DNA of 64,000 nucleotides from Quercus robur (GCF_932294415.1 NC_065535.1:95868862-95932861), one strand, 5' to 3'. Positions 31,648 through 43,937 are shown, counted from the stretch's first letter. Translations and numbers: made by a program. The notes: generated by a model not told the origin, from the letters alone.

Positions 31648-34600
31648 TTACTGATAGTACCTCCTCAAGTGCTCCACGTTCCAAGGGTGCTCCAGTTTCC
31701 TCCCGTCCAGGGCCTCCAAGTAGTAGGATCCTTGCCTTTTACAGTTGATAACTCTGTAGGGTCCTTCCCAATTCGGGCCCAATTTCCCATGTGCTGGGTT
31801 CTTGGTTGCCAAAGAGACCTTTCTTAGGACGAGATCTCCTATGTTGAAACGCCTAGGCTTCACCATTGCGTCATATTGCCTAGCCATGAGGTTCTTGTAC
31901 TTTGCTGTTCTGTATTCTGCGTCTGCCCTTACCTCGTCTACCAGATCAAGGTTCAAACGGAGCTGCTCCTCATTGTCCTTATCTTTATACATCACCACCC
32001 TGTGATTGGCCATATGTACTTCCGCCGGTATGACTGCTTCGCTTCCATAAGTTAGCTTGAAAGGAGTTTCCCCCGTAGGGGTTCTCACCGTCGTCCTGTA
32101 GGCCCCTAGAACACCAGGTAACTCCTCTGGCCATACCCCCTTTGCCCCCTCAAGCCGGGTCTTGATGATTTTCAACAAGGATCGGTTTGCCACTTCAGCT
32201 TGACCATTTGCTTGGGGATGAGCGGGTGAGGAATAGTGATTTTGTATTCCAAAGTGTGCGCAGAAGTCCCTAAAGAGTGCATTGTCAAACTGTCGTTCGT
32301 TATCAGATACCAATACCTTGGGCACTCCGAATCTGCATACAATATTCTACCACACGAAATGCTTAACATTTTGTTGTGTGATCGTCGCCAGCGGTTCAGC
32401 TTCCACCCATTTTGTGAAGTAATCAATGCCCACAACCAGAAATTTCATCTGCCTTATGCCCTGAGGAAAAGGACCCAAAATGTCTAGTCCCCATTGTGCA
32501 AAGGGCCACGGTGCCATCATCGGGGTGAGGTACTCTGATGGTTGTCTGGGGACGTTGCTAAATCGTTGACATTGGTCGCAGACCTTGACATATGCTTTGG
32601 CATCAGCTTGCATATTTGGCCAATAATACCCTGCACGGACGACCTTGGAGACAAGGGACCTGGCTCCGGAGTGATTGCCACATGCTCCTTCATGAACTTC
32701 CCTCAGTACGTAGTTTGCTTCGTCTGGAGCCAAGCACCTAAGATAAGGTTGAGAAAAGCCCCTCTTGTATAACACTTCGTTCAAAAGTAGATATCTAGCC
32801 GATCTCACCCTCAGCTTCCTTGCTTCATCTTTTTCTTCTGGTAGCTGTCCGTCTTTCAGGTATGATATAATCGGGGTCATCCAGTTTCCTCTATTTTCCA
32901 CCTGTTGTACTTCTGGAATATCTATGCTTGGCATGTACTGAATTTGGTCATATTCGTCCATAAATTCACTTGCCGAGGCTTCTTTCGCTATAGTATCAGC
33001 TTCCATGTTTTCCTCCCTTGGGATTTGGACGAATTCAGCTTTTTCAAATTTCTTCATTAGGCGCATCACTCGACTAAGGTATTTCCTCATCCGTTCCTCT
33101 TTTGCTTCATACATTCCATTTACTTGCCCCATGACCAACTGAGAATCACCCAGGACGAGTATAGACTTGGCTTCCACAGACTTAGCCAATTCTAGCCCTT
33201 TGAGAAGGGCTTCATATTCGACTTCATTGTTAGTCGCTTGGTACTGTAGACGAACCTTGTGCCTCAATTTGTCTCCTTCTGGGGACTGTAAAACCACACC
33301 AATCCCACCTACATACTTTGTGGATGATCCATCCACATAGACGACCCATCTATCATTGTCTTCTGTCTCTTCATGACTTGGGGTAAATTCTGCAATGAAA
33401 TCTGCTAATGCTTGAGCTTTTATAGCATGCCTTGGTTGATATCTGATGTCAAATTCGCTGAGCTCGATGGCCCACTGAACCAATCGTCCAGCTGCCTCCA
33501 GTCTGTTCATCGCCTTCTTAAGTGGATGATCCGTCATGACATTAATGACATGTGCCTGGAAATAGTGCCTTAGCTTCCTGGAAGCAGTGATCAATGCGAA
33601 GGCTAACTTCTCCATCTGTGGATATCGTCCTTCCGCTCCCCTCAATGCCTTACTCGTATAGTACACGGGTCTTTGCACTTTACCTTCTTCCCTTATCAGT
33701 GCTGAACTTACGGCATACGGGGTTACCGCCAAATACAAGTATAATTCCTCTCCCACTACTGACGGACTCAACAATGGAGACTTGGTCAAGTATGCCTTCA
33801 GATCCTCAAAAGTTTTCTGACACTCGTCGATCCATTCGAATGCTTTTCTAAGAACTTTAAAAAATGGCAAACATTTGTCAGTGGCTTTAGAGACAAACCT
33901 GTTTAATGCAGCGACTCGTCCAGTAAGAGATTGGATCTCCTTTGTATTCTGCGGAGGCTTCATGTCTAGTATTGCTTTAATTTTATCAGGATTCGCTTCA
34001 ATCCCCCTATGAGAGACCATAAAGCCAAGGAATTTCCCTGATGGTACTCCAAAAGCACATTTACTAGGATTCAGCTTCATGTGATACTGTCTCAGCGTGT
34101 CAAATGTCTCCTGCAGGTCGTCCAGATGCCTTCCTTCGTCCTGGCTCTTTACCAGCATGTCGTCCACATAGACTTCCACATTCCGCCCAATCTGCTGTCG
34201 AAACATGTGGTTGACCAATCTCTGATATGTGGCTCCTGCATTCTTTAAGCCGAACGGCATCACCTTATAACAGAACAAGCCTTGACTTGTGACAAAGGAT
34301 GTTTTCTCCTGATCCGCCTCATCCATCCTTATTTGATTGTATCCTGAAAAAGCATCCATGAAACTAAGCAACTTGTGGCCCGCAGTTGAATCCACCAATT
34401 GATCAATGCGTGGTAGCGGATAACTATCCTTTGGGCAAGCCTTGTTCAAGTCGGTAAAATCCACGCACATTCTCCACTTACCATTTGCCTTCTTGACCAT
34501 TACAACATTTGCCAACCAATCTGGGTAGTACACTTCCCAGATAAACCTCGCCCCCATCAGTTTTTGAACTTCGTCTTTGATAGCATCATTTTTCTCAGGG

Positions 34601-36870
34601 GCAAACACCCTCTTCTTTTGCCGCACTGGCTTGGAGGAAGGGCATACATTTAGACGGTAGGTAATGACACTAGGGTCTATACCCGGCATGTCCTCATGAC
34701 TCCATGCGAACACATCAATATTTTTCTTCAAAAAGTGGACGAGGCCCTCCTTAATCTTCTCTTCTAGATCTGCCCCAACCCTGGTACACTTCTCAGGATT
34801 CTCTTCGTCCAGGGAAATGTCTTCTAATGCTTCGGTAGGCTCAGCTACCATCCTCCTTTCCTCAATATTCATGGTTTGAATTTGCTCGTCCATGGCCAGC
34901 ATGGCCAAGTAACATTCTCTTGCTGCCAGTTGATCCCCTTGCACCTGCCCTACTCCGTGTTCTGTTGGAAACTTAACTGATAAGTGGTAAGTGGAGGTAA
35001 CGGCCTTCCAACTATTCAAAGTTGGTCGTCCAATTATGGCGTTATAGGAGGACGAACAGTCTACCACAAGGAAGTTCACATCCTTGGTGACTTGTCGTGG
35101 ATATGCCCCCACTACCACTGACAAGGAAATGGTACCCACGGGTTGTACCTTCATGCCACCAAAACCTACTAGGGGGGAGTTCACTGGACGGAGCCGGTCT
35201 CGTCCTAGCCTCATTTGTTGAAAAGCTGGATAATACAAAATGTCCGCCGAGCTTCCGTTGTCTACAAGCACCCTTCTAGTTGTGTAGTCAGCAATCATTA
35301 AGGTGATGACGAGAGCATCATCATGCGGGTGATAAATTCTCTCAGCGTCTTCGTCCGTGAAAGTGATCGCTGCTTTGTCCGTGGTCCTTGCTCTTGGTGA
35401 TCGTCCAGAAAGCTGGACACTCTGCACTACCTTCAAATATGCTTTCTTGGACTTGGATGACTGGCCCGTCGAACTTCCCCCTATAATGACTCTTATTTCT
35501 CCGAGTGGCGGCCGTGATGATTCTTCCATTTTTCCTTTCATTTTTTCGTCCCTGTTATCTCGTCCAAGGAAATTCTTCAACTTCCCTTGCCTTATGAGAT
35601 TTTCGATTTGCTGCTATAAATCGAAACACTCATCTGTATCGTGACCATGATCCCTATGGAAGCGACAATACTTGTTCCGATTGCGTTTATTGGGATCTCC
35701 CCTCATTTTCTCCGGCCACTTCAAGGAAGGATCATCCTTGATCTGTATTAGGACTTGCTCAAGTGGGACGTTCAAAGAGGTATACTGTTGATTCCGTGCT
35801 GAAGAGCCCGACTTCTTAATGTCTCGGTCTTTCCAATCTTCTGTGCATCCCTTCTTTGGACGAGGGCCCTGCTCTAAGTGGCGACTGGGATTTGCGTCTA
35901 CTCTCTCAGACCTCTTCCTCTTCTTAGCAATGATTGCGTCTTCCGCATTCATAAAATTTTGTGCCGAATGGACAAGTTCTGCCATAGACTGGGGCTCTTT
36001 TTCATAGAGTTTATGAATGAACAGATCCGAATTCACCCCATTATGGAAAGCTGCCAACAAGAGCTTGTCATCTGCTTCGTCCACACTCAGGGCCTCTCTG
36101 TTGAAATGGGTGATGAACGACCGTAAACTCTCGTTCTCTCCCTGCTCTATGGTCAATAGGCTGGACGAGGAACGCTTATGTCTTTGTCCTCCTATGAAGT
36201 TGTTAACAAACAATTTGCTCAACTCTTCAAAAGAACTCACCGAATTCGGGGGTATTTTACTGAACCAAACCCATGCTGGGCCCTTGAGGGTAGTAGGGAA
36301 TGCTCTGCACATTATTTCGTCAGGAACCCCTTGAAGATGCATGGTGGTCTTGAAGGTAGCAATGTGATCGAACGGGTCTCGTGTTCCGTCGTACGAATCC
36401 AGAGAAGGCATCTTAAACTTCGATGGTAGAGGATGACCGTTGATAGAAGCCGTAAAGGGGGAATCAGTTCGGTGGACCAGGTCTTCTCTAGGATTTTTCG
36501 TTCTCATATTTTCTTTCATTTCCTCCATGACTCTTCTCATCTGGTCCATCTCTTCCTTCAAATGTGGCACCGCTCGTGAAGTGGTACCTCTTAACTGACT
36601 TCCAATCTCAGTGTTCTCTCTATCATCATGACTCTGCATTTGTCCTCCACCCTCACGTTCTTCACGCGTCTGCCTCCTTAGATTAATCTCCATTCTTAAT
36701 TCTTGGTTTTGGCGAGTCAACTCCGCCACTGCGGCCGCCATGGATTGTACGTTTTGAACAGATGAATTCTGCATGACCGGTGCAGATTGGCGGTCGCGGT
36801 GAGGGTTACTGGAAGCATCTCTGCTTCCCTGACGGCCTGGGCTGGTAGCCCTCGATCTAGTCTGTACCAT
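31648..36870 (-). pseudogene. Tat gag-pol polyprotein, two amber codons
   Basis: It starts MVQTRSRATSPGRQGSRD at 36870. Gag has the capsid-type core around FDHIATFKTTMHLQGVPDEI and a CRFHRDHGHDTDEC knuckle. The protease carries VDNGSSADILY. RT carries WRMCVDFTDLNKACPKDSYP and VYVDDMLVKS. Next comes the gypsy RNase H (VMTDHPLKKA), then a second, archaeal-type RNase H (YVDGSS, NNEVEYEALLKG, LGDSQLV), a recognised mark of the Tat lineage. Integrase has an HHCC finger (HEGACGNHSGARS ... CDQCQ) and the DDE core (WGLDILGPF, VSDNERQF, HPQANGQAEVANRS). There is no chromodomain. It ends at 31648. AAG-to-TAG stops interrupt it at 35614-35616 (after DTDECFDL) and 32347-32349 (after HFVW). The second DDE motif has Glu where its paralogue has Gly. 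Confidence 0.93.
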
Positions 36871-36904
36871 CAACTTTTTGTCAAAGAGAAGTATAATTGA
36901 CTTT

Positions 36905-36923
36905 CCCACAGACGGCGCCAAAC
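36905..36923 (-). other. primer binding site of the Tat element
   Basis: On the minus strand the 5' LTR ends TATCA and is followed by GTTTGGCGCCGTCTGTGGG. TGGCGCCGT matches the end of plant tRNA-Asp-type PBSs. The same block occurs at 50821-50838 and 45184-45200. Confidence 0.7.
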
Positions 36924-37398
36924 TGATAGTGATCAAGGAATCAGTTAGTTGAACAGCACGGATCACGATGATGTTGAGGGCCAGAAAGATAAGAAATAGA
37001 AGGTCAGAGGAGACCGGGGTTGGCCGGTCAAAACTCCTCCGATGATGAAGTTAGTAACTCTCCTCTTAATGGAAAAATATTGTTTGTAAAGAAGAAATAC
37101 TCTGCCTTTTTTGGTCGGAGACTCATCTCTTTTTATAGGTTTAGGGAGCGGTTATCCGTTGGATAACCTCCCCCAATTTTACGAAGTCCGGAGCGTACAA
37201 TTTGATAACCGTTATAGCGGTTATCTTTGTCGAAACTGCCTTGCCCTCGTCCTAAGTGCTTCCTGGACGAGGGATAGTACACCAGTTAGTACGTGTCGTC
37301 CAGAGGTCTCTCTGGACGACAGTAATGTGGCTTGTGTAAAACTCTCATGGACGACGTTTATGGACGAGTAAGGAGTTGGCTTTTTTTAGACACCATCA
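36924..37398 (-). repeat. 5' LTR of the Tat element
   Basis: 475 bp, partner of 27709-28183, with TATA-like CCTATAAAAAGAG (minus) near 37137 and the same U3 motif cluster at 37245-37370. It is followed on the plus side by the GAAGA duplication. Confidence 0.93.
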
Positions 37399-38402
37399 GA
37401 AGAAAATAAGAAAAATATGGGAAAAAAAATGCACACATTAAGGGGAACGGTGAATCTGAAGCACTTGATGTTTATGCTAGCAGTTAAATCTAAAGCACTT
37501 GAGGCCAACGGTGAATCTGAAGCACTTGAAATTTGATGGAATTAAGACCAAGAGCCATTAAAGTTTATATTATATAAGGTTAGGTTGATCTGAATTGTGA
37601 TCTGATCTAATCAAAGAGTGCAGTTAAGGCAAAACAAAGGAAAGCAAACATGGGTTCAAGCATCAGAGATTGTAGCCAAGTTGAATCTAGCTGCCCACCC
37701 AGAAGGTGGGTTTTACTCTAAAACTTTCAGAGATAACTCTATTGTTCTCTCCAAGTCTCAGCTTCCCCCTCAATGTAAGTTACAATAGAAGAACCTATAT
37801 TTATATGTGATGATGATGATGATGATGAATAATGTTGTTTTCTATATAAATTTTGTGTTCTTATAATGATTTCAGACAAGGTGGAATGCACAGTGAGTTT
37901 GTGCATTTACTTTTTGCTACCGTTTGGGAATGTGTCTAGCCTCCACCGTATACCATGTGCAGAAACATGGCATTTTTCTGTTTTTGTTTTTGATTCAATC
38001 AAGTTTTGCTCTGCCTTGATTGAATTGGTGATGGATTTTAGTCAAGTTTTACTCTGCCTTTACTTTTCTGTTTTTTTTTTTTTTTTTTTTTTTTTTACCA
38101 GTGAGTCTAACGGCAGCCACTAACAAAAATGTAACGGAGCCCTACATTGACAAAAATTGAAAGTTAAAGGACTGAATTGAAAAAAATGAGAGTCAAAGGA
38201 CTGAAATGAAAAAAAAGTGAAAATTAGAGGGTCAGTTTTGCTTTTTTGCCAAAATATAATTAGTAAATTTTTAACAATATAATAATTGAATATCTAAATT
38301 ACTTTATAGTGATTTATGAAAAATTACTTTGTAAAAATTATGTAGGATTAAAATCCAATTTTAAGAATGTTTTGATAAAAATTTTATGAATTTTTTTTTC
38401 AA

Positions 38403-38498
38403 AAATATCAAAAGATTAGGAATTAAACTAACGCATTTGACATGTTATATTGACACATAATATAAATGTTTGAGACTAAAATGGTAATTTAACCCCCA

Positions 38499-38529
<31 letters not shown>

Positions 38530-39850
38530 TATCTTTCTTTCTTTCTCCTCTAGTTACCCACAAAATCCATTATATTTATATATAAATAAATATATTTTCT
38601 TCCTCCTTACGCCAAGATATTTTTTTATTAAGAATTCATATATTGAAAGAAGCTAAACTTTATTATTATTATTTTTATTGTTATTTGATAGTTACAATAA
38701 GTAGAGAAAATTTGAACCTTAGACCAGTTAAGCTATAATTTTTTTGACATCAAAGCTAAACTATTATTATGAGAGCATGTCTTTTTGGGGGATAAAATAT
38801 TGTTATGAGAGCATTAATATGGGATTGAGCATTTAATGTCTCATTGCTTATTTGAGTTGTCTTGCTCTCTAACGACATCGCTCACACCGCCAGACGAGTG
38901 TAATTTATTAGGCCCTTGATCTCATGATGTCTATGATTTATTTTTGTGAAGAATGATGTCGATGATTGGTGCTACTAAACATTTTTCGAGAGGCAAATGG
39001 TTATGCTGATATTTAGGCCGTCATGGAGTGAGTCCTATGTGGAAATTAGTAGTGGTTTAAACAAGCTGTGACCTATGCAGTGAAGCTGCCGTACCTTTTT
39101 TGCTGGATATTTCGTAGGGAGAAAAATTAGCCTGTCTCTCAAAAAAACAAAAAGTAAAAATAGCCTCTTCGGCCCACTTTGCACAATCCCTGAATTAGCT
39201 CCCCTTAGGCCCAATAACCCTAACCGTTTTAAGCATTTTTATGCCTCTGTGAGCCCAGAATAGAATTTGAGCAGAGCAGGGGTAGTTGGTTGGTTGTAGA
39301 CATAGCCTTACAGATTATTCTTTTGGGCCCTCTCATAATTTAGAACACACACATATTTTATTACAAGTTTACAACTCCACACAGTCTCTCTCTTTATTTT
39401 CCTGATGTGCACAATCGACAGTACATACAGTTAAGACTCAAGGCAAAACCTGTCAATATTCACAAGCATCTTCAAATGACACGTACGGTATATATCCAAT
39501 AAAACTGATTCAATTAGACAGAGAGTTGCAATATTCCAAATTTCCCACACAACACAACACAACACAGAAAGAAAAAGCTGCAAAACCTCACAGTACATCC
39601 TCACAATACCCTATTACACACATTTTTCAACTTAGAATTTTATGTGTGTATAAGAATATATGCAATAAAATGTGTAGAATAAATACTGTTCATTTTAATA
39701 AGAGTTGTGTTAACGGACACTTAGGTCGTTAATAGCAACTTTTAACCCTTTTTTTTTTATTTATTTATAATTTTGTCTTTTTCTGTAATTTTATGTTATT
39801 TTTTTAGTGTGGGCCCAACTTTGTAGAAAGAAAAAAAAGATTAAAATTAT
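38403..39850. repeat. host segment copy C
   Basis: Direct, highly similar copy of segment B (25650-27110), with small indels: an (AT)n run at 38507-38532 replaces a poly(A) in B, and an ACACAACACAACACA expansion is present near 39548. No frame is preserved, so it behaves as non-coding duplicated DNA. A short related patch (TTCCAACACAATACAGGG) recurs at about 43250. Confidence 0.75.
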
Positions 39851-40123
39851 CAAAAAGATTAGTTTTATGTGTTTTTCTTTTATTTATTTAATTTTTTTAT
39901 TAAATATGACGCAATTTAGTACAACGGCAATACCTACGCTGTTGACCTTTTAATAAACCAACAAAAACCAAACACCTACTTCGTGCATGGACGTACTTAC
40001 TGTTCTTCCACAGGTAGATATGCTGGTAATAATAACTAGCAAGCCATGGCGGGACTTACGGCTAGGCAAGTTGGATAACTTGGATCTATAGTGATTTGGG
40101 TATTAATGTTGGGAACACCAACA
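39851..40123. other. gene-free stretch between segment C and the hAT copy
   Basis: Nothing supportable is seen. Confidence 0.5.
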
Positions 40124-41584
40124 CAGTGGCGATGACACGTGCAGCTCAGGGTGTTCCTATATAATAATTAAAAAAAATTTATATTTGCTATGTGTTAGGA
40201 ACTCTCTCCATCAAAAAATTAGGAACACCTTCAAATTAAAAAAAAAAAAAAAATTATTTGTTCTACTTTCAACCAAAAAAAAAACCCCAAAAATTTGAAT
40301 TAAAATCTTAAAAAAAAAAATTGTAATAGAGTCAAGCCCACGGCAAGCCCAACAGATGAACAAACCCACGGATTCTCACCAAAAAAAAAAAAAAAAAAAA
40401 AAAAAACAACAATACAAAGCAAATCACCAAATCAGATCCGAAACTTTGGTCCTTATCATCCGCAGCAGCCTCTAGTCGATGACCGGCGATCAGATTTCTC
40501 CAAATCAGTGCACACTGGCACTAAGACTCTTTCTCCCTTTCTCCTACTCGAACTGTTGTGTTTTCTTTTCTTTTGCTGAGATTTCTTTGGGTTGATGTAG
40601 TCTTTTTCTGTTTGGCAAAGCCGTTTGTAGCTAGTGTACCAGTCAAATCTCTTTCTTTTCACTTCAAAAAAGATCTTTTTCTTTTAATTTGATTTATTAT
40701 ATTTAGTTTTTACTTGGTTGATATACATCACACGTGTATTATAGTACCACTGTACCACCACTGCCACAGTAGCCTGTAGCTTTAAGAACTTTAGGCTTCA
40801 TCAAGTCTCTTTTTTAATGTTTTATACTAGTTACTTTTTTTTGAATTATCTATTTACTTTTTTATTTAGTTATTTCAGTAATGATCTTAATAAATTAACT
40901 AATTTTTATAATAAGTAAATCAACTGTGATATTGTTGTTCAAAAAAAAAAAATACTATAATATTGCTACGTACTTATATATTTGTTTTTTATTATGTTTG
41001 CTTAAAATTTAATATTTCTTATTTGTTTTATGAAAACTATAATATGAAAAATACTTTTAGACTTGGATTTAAATATGGCTGCGTGCTATGCAAGTCGATT
41101 AGTTTAACTAATGGTCTTAAAATATATAATAAATCACACTTTTTTAGACTTGGACTTAAGTTATACGGTCTATATATTTTTATGCTGCACAATTTATTAA
41201 CTTTTCTTATTTTTGTTAAGTAATAGTGTGATATTCCAAATATCAAACAACCATAGTAATTAGTTGAACTAATTAATTTTGTTTGTTTGGGATATTAATT
41301 AACCAATAATTAATTGGAAACAACAACTAATAAATAATAATTAATAATTTAATTAACCAATACATTATAAAAGACAAACAAATTAAATTATGTTAGGCTA
41401 AACAATAATTAATAATTTTATAATTAATAAAACAATAATATAACAAATTATAGTTTATAAAAGATAAACAAATTAATGAAACAACTAAACAACAATACAT
41501 TTGGGAAAAATTCCTGGAGTCGCCACGAAGAAAAATTATGCTTCTTAAAGAACACCTTGAAAAAAATTTCTAAAGTCACCACTG
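40124..41584. mobile_element. hAT-like non-autonomous element, copy 2 (1,461 bp)
   Basis: Tips are CAGTGGCGATGACACG and, on the other strand, CAGTGGTGACTTTAG. Shared with copy 1 (20511-22561) are the AGGGTGTTCC block, GGAACACCTTCAAATT-type repeats, the A-run region, CGCCAC near the right end, and the AT-rich block at 41340-41500. The GC-rich repeat patch of copy 1 is absent. No exact 8-bp TSD is visible (CACCAACA versus TAGCACAC), which suggests age or a flanking rearrangement. No transposase. Confidence 0.78.
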
Positions 41585-42104
41585 TAGCACACCTAGATAA
41601 CAGCAAAATTATTTCCCTTAATTATTATTATTTTTAATTGGAAAGTTAGACAAGCACCCATAACATGATCCACACCACACATTCATTCATGTGAAACAAG
41701 TATGAACTGACACTTGAGCCAGACCTCATTGGCATATCAGAACCATCAAATTCAGTATTCTTAAGTCCTTAATTGGGTCAGAATACTAAACAATTTCAGA
41801 TCAAAACATTTATAATAAAATAATAATAATTAAAAAAAAGGAAAATATTTTGATCTGAAATGCAAAACTTTAAGAACTTCAAAAATTGAAATTGACATCA
41901 AGCAAGCAGCAGAATATGCAAAGCAATCAGATTTGTAACCAATTTTATAGTAATTGCTAGCTAACAAGGCTAACAAAAAGAGGACATAATTAGTCAGATT
42001 CAATAAAAGTCTAGTGCTTTCAGATCCAAAAACAAAACTTTTCTTTTCCCAAACAGTTTTCTGGCCAACCAAACACTTCTCTACCACACAAAAAAAAAAA
42101 ATTC

Positions 42105-42137
<33 letters not shown>

Positions 42138-43600
42138 ATAACAGGTTACATACACAAAATCGAGACAGACCACAGCCATGGCTTCACAGAAACACGTTTC
42201 ACTCGGACCGATCTCAGATCTGAACACCAAAAAAACAAAATCGATAATAAAATTGAAACTTAAAAAGAATTGAACTGAAAAGTAACGCGTTTGATTCAAA
42301 AGCAAAACATTTTCGGAAAATCGAATACTTTCTATGGAATTATTTTCTGTAAAAACAAACAAATCTTTCCAACTTTTAGTTAACCATTCAAATTAGCAAA
42401 TAAGATCCAATTTCGCATCTACTAACTCCACGCACATAACGACCGAAAAGAAATTCATAGTTTCAAATCAAAATCGCATAAATTCATAGTTACAAAAAGT
42501 AAATCAACCCAAAAAAAAAAAAATACACACCGAATAAGCAAACATAAGAGACAGATACTATAATGTGAAACCCGACGATACTGGAATTCCAAGTTGACTC
42601 GGTGGAAATCGGTATTACCGAGTTTTTGAGGGCAGAGATTCATAAGGTTGTGGGGCCCGTAACTTGGACTTTCCAAAACTTTTGGGAACCTCGTTAAAGA
42701 GACAGATACTAACGTACAAAATGAACTCACCCTTTTGTCGTCTCTACGATGTCATGCTACTTTGTCTTTTTTTTTTTTATGCTGAATGATGTCATGCTAC
42801 TTTGCCCCGAAGATGGAAACACGTTGTAGTATTACTGTTTTCATATAATTATTCTTCTTTAAAATATTGACAACTTTAACGGTATTGGCTTTGACTATTG
42901 GGTTTTCAAGTTACAATTACCAAATAACCGATTATAAAAGTTATTAAAATATTTATTTATGGGTAGTTGAAACTTACTGTTTATTATCGCATTATTTTGT
43001 AAAGATTCCCTGGTAAAAGTTGTAGTGTATTTAGGATTTTTCGAAAATATTATAATTTCATTTTAAAATGAGTCATGTCATTAATATATAAATTACTGCA
43101 ATTAGGATCAGATAAAATAAAACGTGTCCTAGTTTAATATTCAGACGTGGAATATGGGATAATGAATTGGCCAATCAGATCAGTTCATAGAATAGTGAAA
43201 TTACACATATGCCCAATTCCAATTACTCATTCAGAGAGAGAATTCCAAGAATTCCAACACAATACAGGGGAAAAAAGGAAATTGCAAAACCTCACACACA
43301 CCCTTTAAAATATATAAGAGAAGTATATTATTAACAAAATCTCAATAATATTTTTACAACACTTTCATGATAAATTTTAAATAATAAATTGTTATAAGTT
43401 GTCATTAATGGATAAAAAATTAGTTTCGGTAATACGTTTTATAATTTATTGTGAAAATATTTTAAAAATATTATGACTTACCACTTCCCATCAAATAAGG
43501 TAATAAACCATCCTTAAAAAAAAATACTAATAAACAAACAAATAAACAGCGCCAAATATGGGAACTCGACTTAGAAACTTCTATTAATTGTTACTTAAAT
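41585..43600. other. 2 kb without a supported gene; possible 5' end of a minus-strand transcript
   Basis: On the minus strand near 42220-42150 a 5'-UTR-like stretch leads to ATGGCTGTGGTCTGTCTCG (MAVVCLDFV), followed by a GTATGT donor-like site. Near 41760-41690 an open block reads TEFDGSDMPMRSGSS. These could be exons of one gene, but I could not join or identify them. The rest is AT-rich with A/T runs. A patch near 43240-43300 resembles segments B and C. Confidence 0.25.
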
Positions 43601-43619
43601 ACAAAAGGCATAGTGGCAG

Positions 43620-43937
43620 CTAGTGAAGTGGGATCATAGCTATTTTGCCGCTGATGGTGCCGCCATCATCATCACCGGCGACATCGAAACGGACTTCCCC
43701 AGCGAATTGGCCGCCCATTGTATCATCGACAATGGCATGAACTTCGTTAGCAATTTGGCCGCTGATGGTTTCGCCCCCATTATCACCATCACCACGGACA
43801 AAGTTGGCACGCCCAGTAGTTTGGACACGGCGACCACCTCTGCGATTACGTTTCCACTCTTCTAAATACAAAAATAGAAAAACAACGAGGACCAGTACAT
43901 ATAACGCTTTCCCAGCAACTTCAAGATGCAATAGCAT
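43620..43937 (-). CDS. hypothetical short membrane protein (105 aa)
   Basis: I do not recognise this protein. The minus-strand ORF starts MLLHLEVAGKALYVLVLVVF, one probable membrane span (residues about 10-26), followed by a basic stretch EEWKRNRRGGRRVQ, consistent with a single-pass protein whose C-terminal part faces the cytosol. The C-terminal half holds three related pieces (ETISGQIANEV, GGQFAGEV, GTISGKIA), suggesting a short internal repeat. A splice-acceptor-like CAG lies about 10 bases before the ATG. Its GC-rich composition differs from the AT-rich surroundings, which favours real coding. No neighbour suggests a role. A small gene or a captured fragment are both possible. Confidence 0.4.
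   Translation of the reverse strand: MLLHLEVAGKALYVLVLVVFLFLYLEEWKRNRRGGRRVQTTGRANFVRGDGDNGGETISGQIANEVHAIVDDTMGGQFAGEVRFDVAGDDDGGTISGKIAMIPLH

Larger units (their letters stand above)
27709..37398 (-). mobile_element. complete Ty3/gypsy Tat-lineage LTR retrotransposon (9,690 bp)
   Basis: LTRs of 475 bp lie at 27709-28183 and 36924-37398. The element is flanked by GAAGA duplications at 27704-27708 and 37399-37403. Order on the minus strand: 5' LTR, PBS, gag-pol, an opposite-strand spliced gene, polypurine tract, 3' LTR. The two LTRs differ at 12 positions by my alignment (10 transitions), about 2.5 percent, so it is older than the element at 50225-61591. Two internal amber codons disable gag-pol. 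It inserted in the MULE at 27498-38251. Confidence 0.95.
27498..38251. mobile_element. Mutator-like TIR element (about 1.06 kb) carrying a nested Tat retrotransposon
   Basis: Exact 9-bp duplications AAAATATAA lie at 27489-27497 and 38252-38260. The TIRs of about 153 bp (27498-27650 and 38099-38251) read GGAAAAAATGCAAAACTGAC and, from the other strand, GGCAAAAAAGCAAAACTGAC. They contain the repeated 'CTCTAACTTT' blocks common in such ends. After removal of the retrotransposon (27709-37398 plus one GAAGA) about 1.06 kb remains, without transposase, including a poly(T) run near 38072-38096. GG tips, long TIRs and a 9-bp TSD together support a non-autonomous MULE. Confidence 0.88.

Noticed and set aside
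40456..40662. 68-codon minus-strand ORF rich in Lys/Arg
   Set aside because: Lies inside hAT copy 2, low complexity, not conserved in copy 1.
40124..41584. 8-bp TSD for hAT copy 2
   Set aside because: Flanks CACCAACA and TAGCACAC do not match; only ends and internal homology support the call.
41830..42087. Minus-strand ORF of 85 codons with hydrophobic segments
   Set aside because: Composition is that of AT-rich non-coding DNA, no family recognised, and it would lie in the intron of the speculative minus-strand gene.
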